A stretch of 37,947 nucleotides of DNA from assembly GCA_003427395.1 (NCBI GenBank), contig BFEA01000226.1:1480422-1518368 (forward strand). Reading direction: 5' to 3'. The notes under the pieces were generated by a model. That model was not told the origin of the DNA, ran no database searches, and saw nothing but the letters and a program-made list of their open reading frames with translations. A program made the position numbers and the translations under genes. Source of the DNA: Chara braunii. Its lineage: Eukaryota; Streptophyta; Charophyceae; Charales; Characeae. Below, piece by piece: positions 20,269-28,170 of the stretch (positions within the stretch are counted from its first letter, which is position 1; every line of letters starts with the position of its first letter).

Positions 20269-21018
20269 TAGGATTGTCAGGCCGAACGTACGGAGGCCCC
20301 TAAGCTCACCCTCGAATGTTCGGGCGTTCGGGTCCCCATACGGGGCCCGAACCTGAAGAGGTTCGGACCCCGCAAAAAAAATATTTTGGCACCTAAATAT
20401 TATTAGTTTTTTCTAAAAACAATTTAATGGTTTTTTTGTGATGTAAGTTATCTCCCTCTTAATTTAAAAGCCATTATCTTCAGCCAAAAAAAAATGCAAA
20501 ACCAAGAAAGATGTTGGTGTCAAAACTTGCTTACCCACTCACTAATTTATTTATTTTTCTTTTCACTTTTTGTTTTTCCTTTATTTGGGTCATGAAAAAA
20601 TTTATTATTTTTTTAAACTTTATTTTTTTATTCTCTATTATGTAAGATACACATAAATAAATTTTCATGGTGTTTGTCGTAGCCAAACGAAAATGAAAAA
20701 TCACTAACGATGGCGGGGTCCAAAACGTGCTCGCCCACTCAATAATTTCATTATCGTTCTATTTTTTATAATTTTTATTATTATTATTTATTTTTAGCAT
20801 TTGATTTTTATTTCAAACGTGGTAACGAATTTGGATGTAAAGTTGAGGCAAATGTTGTTTAGTTTATTCTTTTCAAAAAAAAAAAATTTCAGATTTTTTT
20901 TTTTTTTTTTGGGGGGGGGGGCGGCGGGGGTTGTCTGCCGAATAGCCGAACGTGACGAGAGGGGGTGACGAACGTTCGGGTTCGGGCGTTCGACCCGTCC
21001 TAAACGTCGACAAACCTA
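20269..21018. mobile_element. hAT-like MITE M3 (~750 bp)
   Basis: Left end TAGGATTGTCAGGCCGAACG and right end (reverse complement) TAGGTTTGTC are inverted repeats, followed by TTCGGGCGTTCGG-rich subterminal blocks and an AT-rich interior. Flanking 8-mers TTTAAATA and TATATATA agree at 6 of 8 bases. Two internal copies, ~195 bp apart, of a GATGGCGGKGTCAAAACGTG-like motif (about 20508 and 20708). No transposase frame. Confidence 0.75.
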
Positions 21019-21028
21019 TATATATATA

Positions 21029-21772
21029 CAGGTTTGCTGGCGTCCTGGACGGGCCGAACGCCCGAACGTATGGGACTCCTTCGGAAGGCGTTCAACCGTT
21101 CGAGCCGAACGCGGACAAAAAAAAAAACAAACAAAAAAAAAAACGTTTTCAAAAAATTCCAAAAAAAAAACAATGTTATGGAGAAAACTAAACAAAACAA
21201 AATTTGCCTGGGCACTGCATCCAAATTATTTTCCAATTCTGAATTAAAAATCAAATACAGAAAATAAACACTATGATAAAAATAAGCATAAAAAAAAAAG
21301 AATTAAAATGAGTGAGTGTGCCAACACCTTTTCGACACTGTCATATTTGCCGATTTTGAATTATTTTTCGGCATTGACAAATGCCCTGAAAATTTACAGA
21401 TATGTAGTTTATATAATCAATAACTCATTAAAATATTTTCAAAAAATAATAATTTTTTTTTGGTCCCGAAATAAAGTGAAAACAAAAAGTTTAAAGTGAA
21501 AACAAAAAAACAGTGAGTGGATGAGCACGTTTTGACACCCCGATCTTTGGCGATTTTTTGGCTCAGCAGAATGGCCTCAAAATTTACAGGCCTGTAGGTT
21601 ACATCATAGAGAACTCACAAAAAAACATTCAGAAAAAAAACTTATTTTTATGCCTCGAAAATTGTTTTGGCGGTGGCCGAACCTGGGGGTGTTCGGCCCG
21701 GACGGGACCCCGAACGTCCGAACATTTGGGGGTCAGCCAGGGGGCCGCCGAACGTTCGATCAGGTAACCCTG
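21029..21772. mobile_element. hAT-like MITE M4 (744 bp), opposite orientation to M3
   Basis: Ends CAGGTTTGCTGG and (reverse complement of right end) CAGGGTTACCTG. Flanking 8-mers TATATATA (21021-21028) and TTTATATA (21773-21780) agree at 7 of 8. Subterminal GAACG/TTCGG blocks and the dimeric internal motif (about 21310 and 21513) read inverted relative to M3. It starts 10 bp after M3 ends. Confidence 0.8.
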
Positions 21773-21903
21773 TTTATATATTTATATACGCGGCCATGTT
21801 GTGCCTCTAATACCAACGGCGTGTCTAAAGTGTATTTTTTGGCTGTGACAGACCTTTTTTTGTTTCGTGGGTGTTTTGCTGGCTTGTGATTGGGTGTGAA
21901 CCG
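21773..21903. other. Flank between MITE M4 and the hammerhead repeat
   Basis: TA-rich then T/G-rich DNA. The 5' limit of the ribozyme-carrying repeat must lie in or after this segment but cannot be fixed, because the other copy diverges on this side. Confidence 0.3.
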
Positions 21904-22013
21904 ACAGTCTGTAGAGTTTTCCATCTGGTGTGGGTGAGTGATAGTCTACTTTGATTTTGGTTAAGGTGAATTATCACTTACAGTGTAATCAGTGAGGGGA
22001 TTCTACAGACTGT
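21904..22013 (+). promoter_or_regulatory. Upstream foldback that competes with ribozyme stem III
   Basis: ACAGTCTGTAGA (21904-21915) is a 12-base perfect complement of TCTACAGACTGT (22002-22013), the 5' strand of ribozyme stem III. Inside it GTGAGTGATA (21934-21943) pairs with TATCACTTAC (21972-21981), 10 pairs with one wobble. In an RNA starting upstream of 21904 the two folds are mutually exclusive, so this could delay or gate cleavage. That function is inference; the complementarity is plain. Confidence 0.55.
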
Positions 22014-22064
22014 TGAGGGTTCAGCCTCCTGATGAGTCGGTGAAACTCCGACGAAACAGTTTGT
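22005..22064 (+). ncRNA. Type III hammerhead self-cleaving ribozyme
   Basis: Core: CUGAUGA at 22029-22035 and GAAA at 22053-22056. Stem II is 5 perfect pairs (GUCGG 22036-22040 with CCGAC 22048-22052), loop UGAAACU. Stem III is 9 pairs (22005-22013 with 22056-22064), one G-U. The cleavage triplet is GUU (22012-22014), an allowed NUH, so scission is predicted between 22014 and 22015. Stem I is GAGG (22015-22018) with CCUC (22025-22028), closed by a 6-base loop. Closed stems I and II with open stem III make it type III, the form of plant retrozymes and viroid-like RNAs. The long stem III suggests it could cleave as a single unit rather than a dimer. All invariant core bases are present; activity is untested. 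Confidence 0.85.
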
Positions 22065-22148
22065 CAGAGCCCCTCGTTTGTTGTCCTCTTCTCCCTCTCT
22101 GCCTGCGGTTTACCGGGCAGTTCTATTTGACGATATATATATATATAT

Positions 22149-22395
22149 ATAGGCTATCAGAGTGGCCCGGGTCCACTTGCCTGACAGGGCAAAAAAAAAA
22201 AAAAAAAAAAATTGGTAAAGAATTTCGATTTGACCCTGAGGCAAAAGTTATTCCGTTTATTTTTCGGCATAACATAGTCATTTTTCGGAGTTTTTGCATT
22301 TTTGTTTTTTATTTGGTTGCGATCTTCCCTGATTCTTGCACAGTCGGGCTGCCGACGAAAATAGGGTGACTTGGGCGACCCTGCTAGTAGCCTAA
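22149..22395. mobile_element. hAT-like MITE M5 (247 bp), in the TA tail of the hammerhead repeat
   Basis: Ends ATAGGCTATCAGAGTGGCCC and, inverted on the right, TTAGGCTACTAGCAGGG. Flanking 8-mers ATATATAT and ATAAATAT agree at 7 of 8. Same family as M2 (3657-3914): shared termini and a poly-A run next to a GC-rich end. It must be younger than the ribozyme repeat it interrupts. Confidence 0.8.
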
Positions 22396-22417
22396 ATAAA
22401 TATAATATTCATGAGAC

Positions 22418-22527
22418 CTGGGTTGCTGTCATTCGGGACAGGTCGAACGCTCGAACCCGAACACCGGAACGTTGGGCACCCCCCTCTTGACGGGTTCGGC
22501 CGAACGAGAACACCACCCGCCCCCCCC

Positions 22528-22583
<56 letters not shown>

Positions 22584-23958
22584 AAAAACTATATGTTATG
22601 CATAAAAATAAATTAAACAACATTTGCATTTACGTTACATTCAAATTCTTTATCAAATTTGAAATAAAAATCAAATACTAAAACTAAATAATAATAATGA
22701 AAATAAGACAAAATAAAACGATAATGAAATTACTGAGTGGCGAGCAGGGTCACCAGCCCGTACGTACGGAGGTCCCCGGGCAAACCTCCATACGTACGGG
22801 CGTTCGGGGTCCGTACGGCGTCCGAACCTGACAGTATTCAAACCCCGCCAAACCTTATTTCGGAGCCTAAAAATAATTATTGTTTTCTAAATGTTTTTTG
22901 TGAGTTCTCTTTGACGTAAGGTACATGCCTGTAAATTTTCAAGTCATTTGGCTAAGCCGAATAAGAATTAAAAATCGCCAAAGATGGCGGTGTCAAAACG
23001 TGCTCACCCACGTATTTTTTCACTTTTTACTTTTTGTTTTCACTTTAGTTCGGGGTCTAAACAATTTTATTATTTTTTGAAACTTTTTTATTGGGTTTTG
23101 TATTATGTGAAGTACACATTTGTAAATTTTCAGGGCATTTAGCTATGCTAAAAAAAACAAATAAAAAATCGTCAAACATGGCGGTGTCGAAAACATGCTC
23201 GCACACTCACTAAATTTAATTTTTTTTTTTTTTTTTTTATTAGTATTTGGTTTCCGTATTTTATTTTTATTTCAAATTTGGTAAGGAATTCAGATGTTAT
23301 GCTCAAGCAAATCTTGTTTAATGTATTTTTCTCCATAACATATTTTATTTTCAGATTTTTTTCATGATTTTTTTTTTTTTTTTTTTTTTTTGGGGCCTCG
23401 TAAGGCCCGAACGGCCGAACTCATCCCCAAGGGGTCCCATACGTTCGGGCGTTCGGGTTCGGGCATTCGGCCCGTCCTGAACGCCGGTTATCCTGGTGGC
23501 GAGCATATTTTTGACACCGTCATCGTTTGTGATTTTTTTTTTTTTTTTTGCTATGACAAATGCCATAAAAAATTATATATGTGTAGATTATATAATAGAG
23601 AATCTACAAATAAAGTTGGAAAAAATAATTTTTTTTTATAACAAAAAAAAAAATAAAAAAAAATAAAAATAAAAAAAAAAAATAGTGAGTGGGCAAGCAA
23701 GTTTTGACACCACCGTCTTTGCCGATTTTTCATGTTTTTTTGGCTGAACATAATGACTTTTAAATTAAGAGGGAGACACCTTGCGTCACAAATAACTCAT
23801 AAAAACAAATTCAGGAAAAAAAAGATAATATTTAGATGCCAAAATATTTTTTTGCAGGGTCCGAACCCCTTCAGGTTCGACCCCCGTACGAGGACCCGAA
23901 CACCCAAACGTTCTGGGGTCTGCTTCGAGACCTTCGTACATTTGGCCTGACAACCCTG
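22418..23958. mobile_element. hAT-like MITE M6 (outer element, interrupted by M7)
   Basis: Left end CTGGGTTGCTGTC, right end inverted CAGGGTTGTCAGGCC. Flanking 8-mers CATGAGAC (22410-22417) and CGTGAGAT (23959-23966) agree at 6 of 8. Subterminal GAACG/TTCGG blocks sit at both ends. Without the inner element and its duplication it is about 780 bp, like M3, M4 and M7. A 44-base A run (22530-22578) is near the left end. Internal dimer motif near 23510 and 23705. Confidence 0.75.
22745..23495. mobile_element. hAT-like MITE M7 (751 bp), nested in M6, perfect 8-bp duplication
   Basis: Left end CAGGGTCACCAGCC, right end inverted CAGGATAACCGGCG. GTGGCGAG occurs exactly at 22737-22744 and 23496-23503. 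The GTACGG and TTCGGGCGTTCGG subterminal blocks and two internal copies of ATGGCGGTGTCAAAACGTG-like sequence (about 22983 and 23178) identify it as the same family as M3. It landed in the internal repeat motif of M6. Confidence 0.9.
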
Positions 23959-23966
23959 CGTGAGAT

Positions 23967-24374
23967 AAGATATATTAATTATAATGGGTGTATTTCTTTA
24001 TTTTTTTATAAACTTTGTTGTCTCAAAAAAGTTAAGGATTACTTAAATCACAATCAAGATATGAGGTTTAAAAGTCAATTCGTGTTACTCAATTTTTTAT
24101 CGATAACCTTTATTTAACGGTTGTACATTTAAAAAAAAATCATTATTTTTACGTTAATGACAACACTTTACAGTCTTATTGACTTTTCTTACCAAAGGAA
24201 AACCTATTACTTTTAACGAACGTGATCACTAATTATCATACTAATTATGCATCAGCCAAACGCTTTAAGTTGTACTCATTTCTACGTGAAGTGTAAGCAA
24301 ATATTTTTTGTTTCATTCTCTTAATGTAGGAGTAAATTATTGCTTGTGTGTTACCCTACTACCCCCTTATATTA
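23967..24374. other. AT-rich intergenic DNA, no gene
   Basis: No repeats or coding features recognised. Confidence 0.4.
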
Positions 24375-24514
24375 TTCACGAACTTACATATTTATTTTTT
24401 ATGTTCCACTTCACAAACTTACATGTTTATTTTTTATGTTGCACTTCACAAGCTTACATGTTTATCTTTTATGTTACACTTCACAAACTTACATGTTTAT
24501 TTTTTATGTTGCAC
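24375..24514. repeat. 35-bp tandem repeat, four units
   Basis: Unit TTCACAAACTTACATGTTTA then TTTTTTATGTTGCAC, four times with one to four changes per unit. It explains the repetitive Phe/Tyr/Leu frames in all three plus-strand phases. Confidence 0.95.
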
Positions 24515-25774
24515 ACAAGAAAACAAACACTACACAACAAAGTGTTGTCGCACACAAGCATAACAAACAATTACCTTTTAAAGGAACATAAACATAATAC
24601 ATGCGATATCAAATATATTTTAAAGAATAAATTATTTTATTGTGGAAACAAAATCTCATATTGTAATATATTTCAAACGCTTATGCAATTGTCTCTTAAA
24701 TTTCATGTTATATTATGTATTTGTTGCATGTGTTAGTGAAAAAACACTTTCTTATAAGATTGAACTCATTACACAATTGGGACCGCACTTTAACGATTTC
24801 CATGAACTTACATCAACACTCATATTATAAAAAAATTGTTTATGTTTATGTAGCTCTAACACTTCATTCGACCTCGTTATTCGTTAACTTGTTATACCGA
24901 ACGTAAATACTTTTTTACAATTTATTTTTCTGATTTAAGGTATATATACTACTGTATTAATGAATAATTTCAGTAGAGCATGACACACAATGTACCTCAA
25001 TTTTTTCCATCATTAAATCCTGTATACATTCTTTTGATTTTTCTCTTTCGCTTTCTTATGACTAATCACGAAAATTTTCATAACTATATCTTAAAAAAAA
25101 ATAAAAATAAACTGAAGTATAACTTTCAATCATACTTTAATTTTTTTAATTATCAATGATGACTTTTAAATTTATTTGGATTTCTAATCATTTACTTGAA
25201 TCCTACCAATTTTTTGTCATTTTGTCGTAATTTATTTGTTTGTGTCAAACTTTCCCCGCTTATGGGCATTGTTTTTTTCTCGTGTTTATTTTTATTGCAC
25301 ATAGCTGATGATAATGTAGCAACTGAAATGTTTTGTGACAGTGTCCATTCAACTTTAGAGACAATCTTTGCGATGACACATTTTAAAGGTGTCAATTGTA
25401 AGAGGGATGTGTCATTTGTAAACATAAATATTTTCCGTTTTGTAAAGTCATGTTTTTTTTATAGATTGCTTAATTTGTGTAGCCCATTTCATGTTGGCTG
25501 TCAACAAACCCCGTTTTCACACTTACCAATAATGAACCTCATTAAAATTTACGGGTTTGTTATAAGTTATTACGTATCTCAATTTTGTGTTTTGTGCAAC
25601 CCAACCCGTTGCTTGTAAGTAATTGCCTATTAAAGGAGTGACGTTGTGCTTTGTAGCAAGTTCACAGCAAGAGTCGCTAGTAACATTTGGGTGGACATAT
25701 ATTAAGCGAACTACCTTACGACCGCTTCACATAGTGGACAAGGGAGTAAAGTAGGTTGTAATGCATTAAGGACC
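24515..25774. other. AT-rich intergenic DNA, no gene recognised
   Basis: Low-GC sequence. The longest plus-strand frame (25196-25618, 140 codons) lacks any recognised domain and its composition matches AT-rich noncoding DNA (Phe/Leu/Ser/Asn-rich). I do not call it a gene. Confidence 0.4.
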
Positions 25775-25980
25775 AAAGTAGCTCAACACGTTGACAACAA
25801 CCTCACTTTGTTGTTGAATATTTATTGTCTGTTTGGAGTTCAATAACCCAACGAATCAGAGTTCAATGACTCTTACTCTAAAGTAGCTCAACAGGTTGAC
25901 AACAACCTCACTTGTTGTTGAATCTTTCTTGTCAGTTAGGAGTCATACTGTCAAATGAGTTAAATGACTCTTACTCTAAC
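25775..25980. repeat. 105-bp tandem duplication
   Basis: AAAGTAGCTCAACACGTTGA through ATGACTCTTACTCTA appears at 25775-25879 and again at 25880-25980 with scattered changes. Each unit contains a CAACAACCTCAC...TTGTTGTTG palindrome. Confidence 0.9.
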
Positions 25981-26924
25981 GTTCATCTCAACTACCACTA
26001 GTAAAAATGTGATATTGGTTTTTCCTTCTTTTCATTTCGAAAAGTTCTGTTAGCTTATGATGTGATGCATTGTATTGCGTCTTAATAGAAGTGAATCAAG
26101 ATACACACAAGTAGATGTGGTCAATAAGCATTCTTCATTTCAATTCGGGAGATAAGCATGTTGGTGACCTTGCAGAGTATATGCAAGTTTGAAAATAAAT
26201 GCAAAGAGCGAGAGGGGGGGGAAAAAAAAAAAAAGGAGGGGGAAGGGGGAAAGGAAAACAAGATTATCAAGAGTGGGGATTTTGATCATAAGGATACCAT
26301 GAACGTTGAACAACGACAGGGTCATTGAGAGTAACATTAGCAAATATAGAATGAGAAAAAAAAAGAGGAAAAAGAAATGAAAACGGACATATACTGCATC
26401 AAAGTGTACGCAAAAACGGTATGACAATTTTTTTTCCCTTTTCAATGACATTAGTCTGTTGATAACTATTTTCTGCATTTCCCTCTACCACTTTTATGCG
26501 ATCCTGTTTTTTCTTGTTTGACCTACCGCTCACGGAAGTCACCCTTCCCCGACTCGGAATAGTACAACTTGAAGGTCGGTACGACATTATTGATTTGGCT
26601 TTAGAGGGATAAAACAACTAGAAGAAGGTGTCGCCAGAAAAAATTGGCGAAGGAAAGGGGGAGAACACCAACACGTCTACTTGCGAGTCCGGAATCGTAT
26701 TCATTCTGGGGTGAACTTTTCGTGGCAAGGCATCTAGTACTAAGTTTTAGCGGTTGAAGGTTTATTCACATTTTGCACGTCTGGCAGCTAGGCAAGTGTG
26801 AACTCGGATCTCAGTGTGCGGGATCATGGTTTCAGTAATAATATTTGCCACGTTCTTGCATGAGGTCACGGTCGTTGTGGTTGAGGTAAGTATCGTGCTA
26901 TCGTGTCGCCCTGTTACGGGCTTA

Positions 26925-26931
<7 letters not shown>
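25981..26931. other. Intergenic DNA, no gene
   Basis: Contains G/A-rich tracts (26210-26262) giving Phe-rich minus-strand frames. No recognised gene. A CAG/GAG-rich patch near 26640-26830 has no coding support. Confidence 0.35.

Positions 26932-27021
<90 letters not shown>
26932..27021. repeat. (CT)n microsatellite
   Basis: About 43 CT units with one TT interruption at 27002-27004. Confidence 0.97.
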
Positions 27022-27124
27022 AGTGTTGATTCCGTATCCCGAAGTGGCAATTGTGGCGTCACTAGGGTGTATAAACTTGACTGAAGCACAAACGGTTATC
27101 GGGTAGCAAAAAATTCAGGAATGA

Positions 27125-27515
27125 AAATTATGAAGTGAGAGTTTTTGGCAGTCTGAAAAATCCTGAATGGTTTTGAAGTGATGAAAGATCCGAAGACCCT
27201 GAAAACCCCCTGTTTAGGCAGGCTGAAGGGTGTTCTGAAGTGGTCAAGTGAGAGTTTTGGACAGTCTGAAAATCCTGAATGGTTTTGAAGTGGTGAAAGG
27301 TTCGAAGACCATGAAAACCACCCTTCACTACTTGAGGATGCAGCCTGCCTAAACAGGTGGTTATCATGGTCTTTGGAGCTTTCACCACTTCAGGACCACT
27401 CAGGATTTTCGGACTTGAATGGTCCTGAAGTGGTGAAAGGTCCGAAGACCCTGAAAACCACCTGTTTAGGCAGACTGCATCATGAAGTGGCGAAGGGTGT
27501 CCTGAAGTGGTGATG
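27125..27515. repeat. Complex direct and inverted repeats (TGAAGTGGTGAAAGG family)
   Basis: Unit: GAGAGTTTTTGGCAGTCTG, then AATCCTGAATGGTTTTGAAG, TGGTGAAAGGTCCGAAGACC and CTGAAAACCACCTGTTTAGG, CAG. Two direct copies start near 27138 and 27248. An inverted piece (27346-27410: CTGCCTAAACAGGTGG, ATGGTCTTTGGAGCTTTCAC, CACTTCAGGACC) is followed by a third forward copy at 27418-27475. The inverted and forward copies can form a hairpin of roughly 60 pairs. Confidence 0.8.
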
Positions 27516-27817
27516 AAAAATACGATTGTTGTTAACCTTCTCTCAACTGCAACGGTGTCTGAAGAGGTAGCAAGCAGGAGTACCGAGTCTGGAGAGCAGG
27601 ATTTCGTAGGTGGAGTAGGGAAAATTGAAAAAATATAGCAAGCAGGCTAGGAGGAGAAGTTGAAGGTGGTAGGATGAGGAGAAGTAGCAAAAATAACAAA
27701 GAGGCTACATGATTCGAATGTCGAAACTTACCATGTGCGCAAGCAACGCGATATTTCTGTGGAAGATTCAGTCTCATTTTGCACAGTTGGTGAGTAGTGG
27801 AGCGACGTTTGAACTCT
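27516..27817. other. Intergenic DNA with a dispersed motif
   Basis: GTGGAAGATTCAGTCTCATT plus TTGCACAGTTGGTGAGTAGTGG (27758-27800) recurs in diverged form at 28719-28765 and 29526-29575. No gene. Confidence 0.4.
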
Positions 27818-28170
27818 CATTTCGTCAAAATGGACATTTTTGATTTTTTGAACGAAATTAAAACTGAGCTTTTTCAAGTTTTTTTGCCGAAAACACGTCT
27901 AAATTTGCTGCTCTTGAGGGTCCGACATTTTTAAAACGTTGGACCCCGTATGTGTAGCTGGACCTAGCGGGAGACTAGATACATTTAGGCGGTCCCCCCT
28001 GGATGTATCTAGTCTCAAGCTTAGTCCTGATACATCCAGGGGGGCCGACATTTTAAAAACGTCAGACCTTCGGGAACAGCAAAATTAAGACGAGTTTGCA
28101 ACAAAAAAAATTGAAAAAACTCACGTTCAATTTCGTTAAAAAAATAAAAAATGTTCATTTTGATGAAATG
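27818..28170. mobile_element. 353-bp foldback element
   Basis: Arms of ~150 bp are imperfect reverse complements: CATTTCGTCAAAATGGACAT...GAACGAAATT on the left, the complement AATTTCGTTAAAAAAAT...TTTTGATGAAATG on the right. The mid-part (GGTCCGACATTTTTAAAACG / GACATTTTAAAAACGTCAGA) also pairs. The centre holds GACTAGATACAT and GATGTATCTAGTC, a further inner hairpin. No coding capacity; no clean target duplication seen. Confidence 0.8.

Larger units (their letters stand above)
21904..22148 (+). mobile_element. Hammerhead-ribozyme repeat, copy 1 (ribozyme intact)
   Basis: Layout: an upstream foldback (21904-22013), the ribozyme (22005-22064), a body (CCCCTCGTTTGTTGTCCTCT, polypyrimidine, GGTTTACCGGGCAG, TTTGACGAT) ending at 22134, then a (TA)n tail to 22148. 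The body and ribozyme 3' half recur at 4821-4955 on the minus strand. No open frame of note. Small size, a ribozyme and a simple-repeat tail suggest a non-autonomous retroelement, akin in concept to plant retrozymes or hammerhead-bearing Penelope-like elements. No LTR, primer-binding site or reverse transcriptase is present, so the class is open. Confidence 0.75.

Noticed and set aside
20269-23958. Could the cluster be one large autonomous transposon?
   Set aside because: Separate inverted ends and target duplications fit several independent elements, and there is no transposase-coding frame.
24375-24514. Possible CRISPR-like array
   Set aside because: Units are directly adjacent without unique spacers, and the setting is a eukaryotic nuclear genome.
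24308-24736. 142-codon frame with Leu/Phe repeats
   Set aside because: Arises from four 35-bp tandem units; since 35 is not a multiple of 3, all three phases stay open by repetition.
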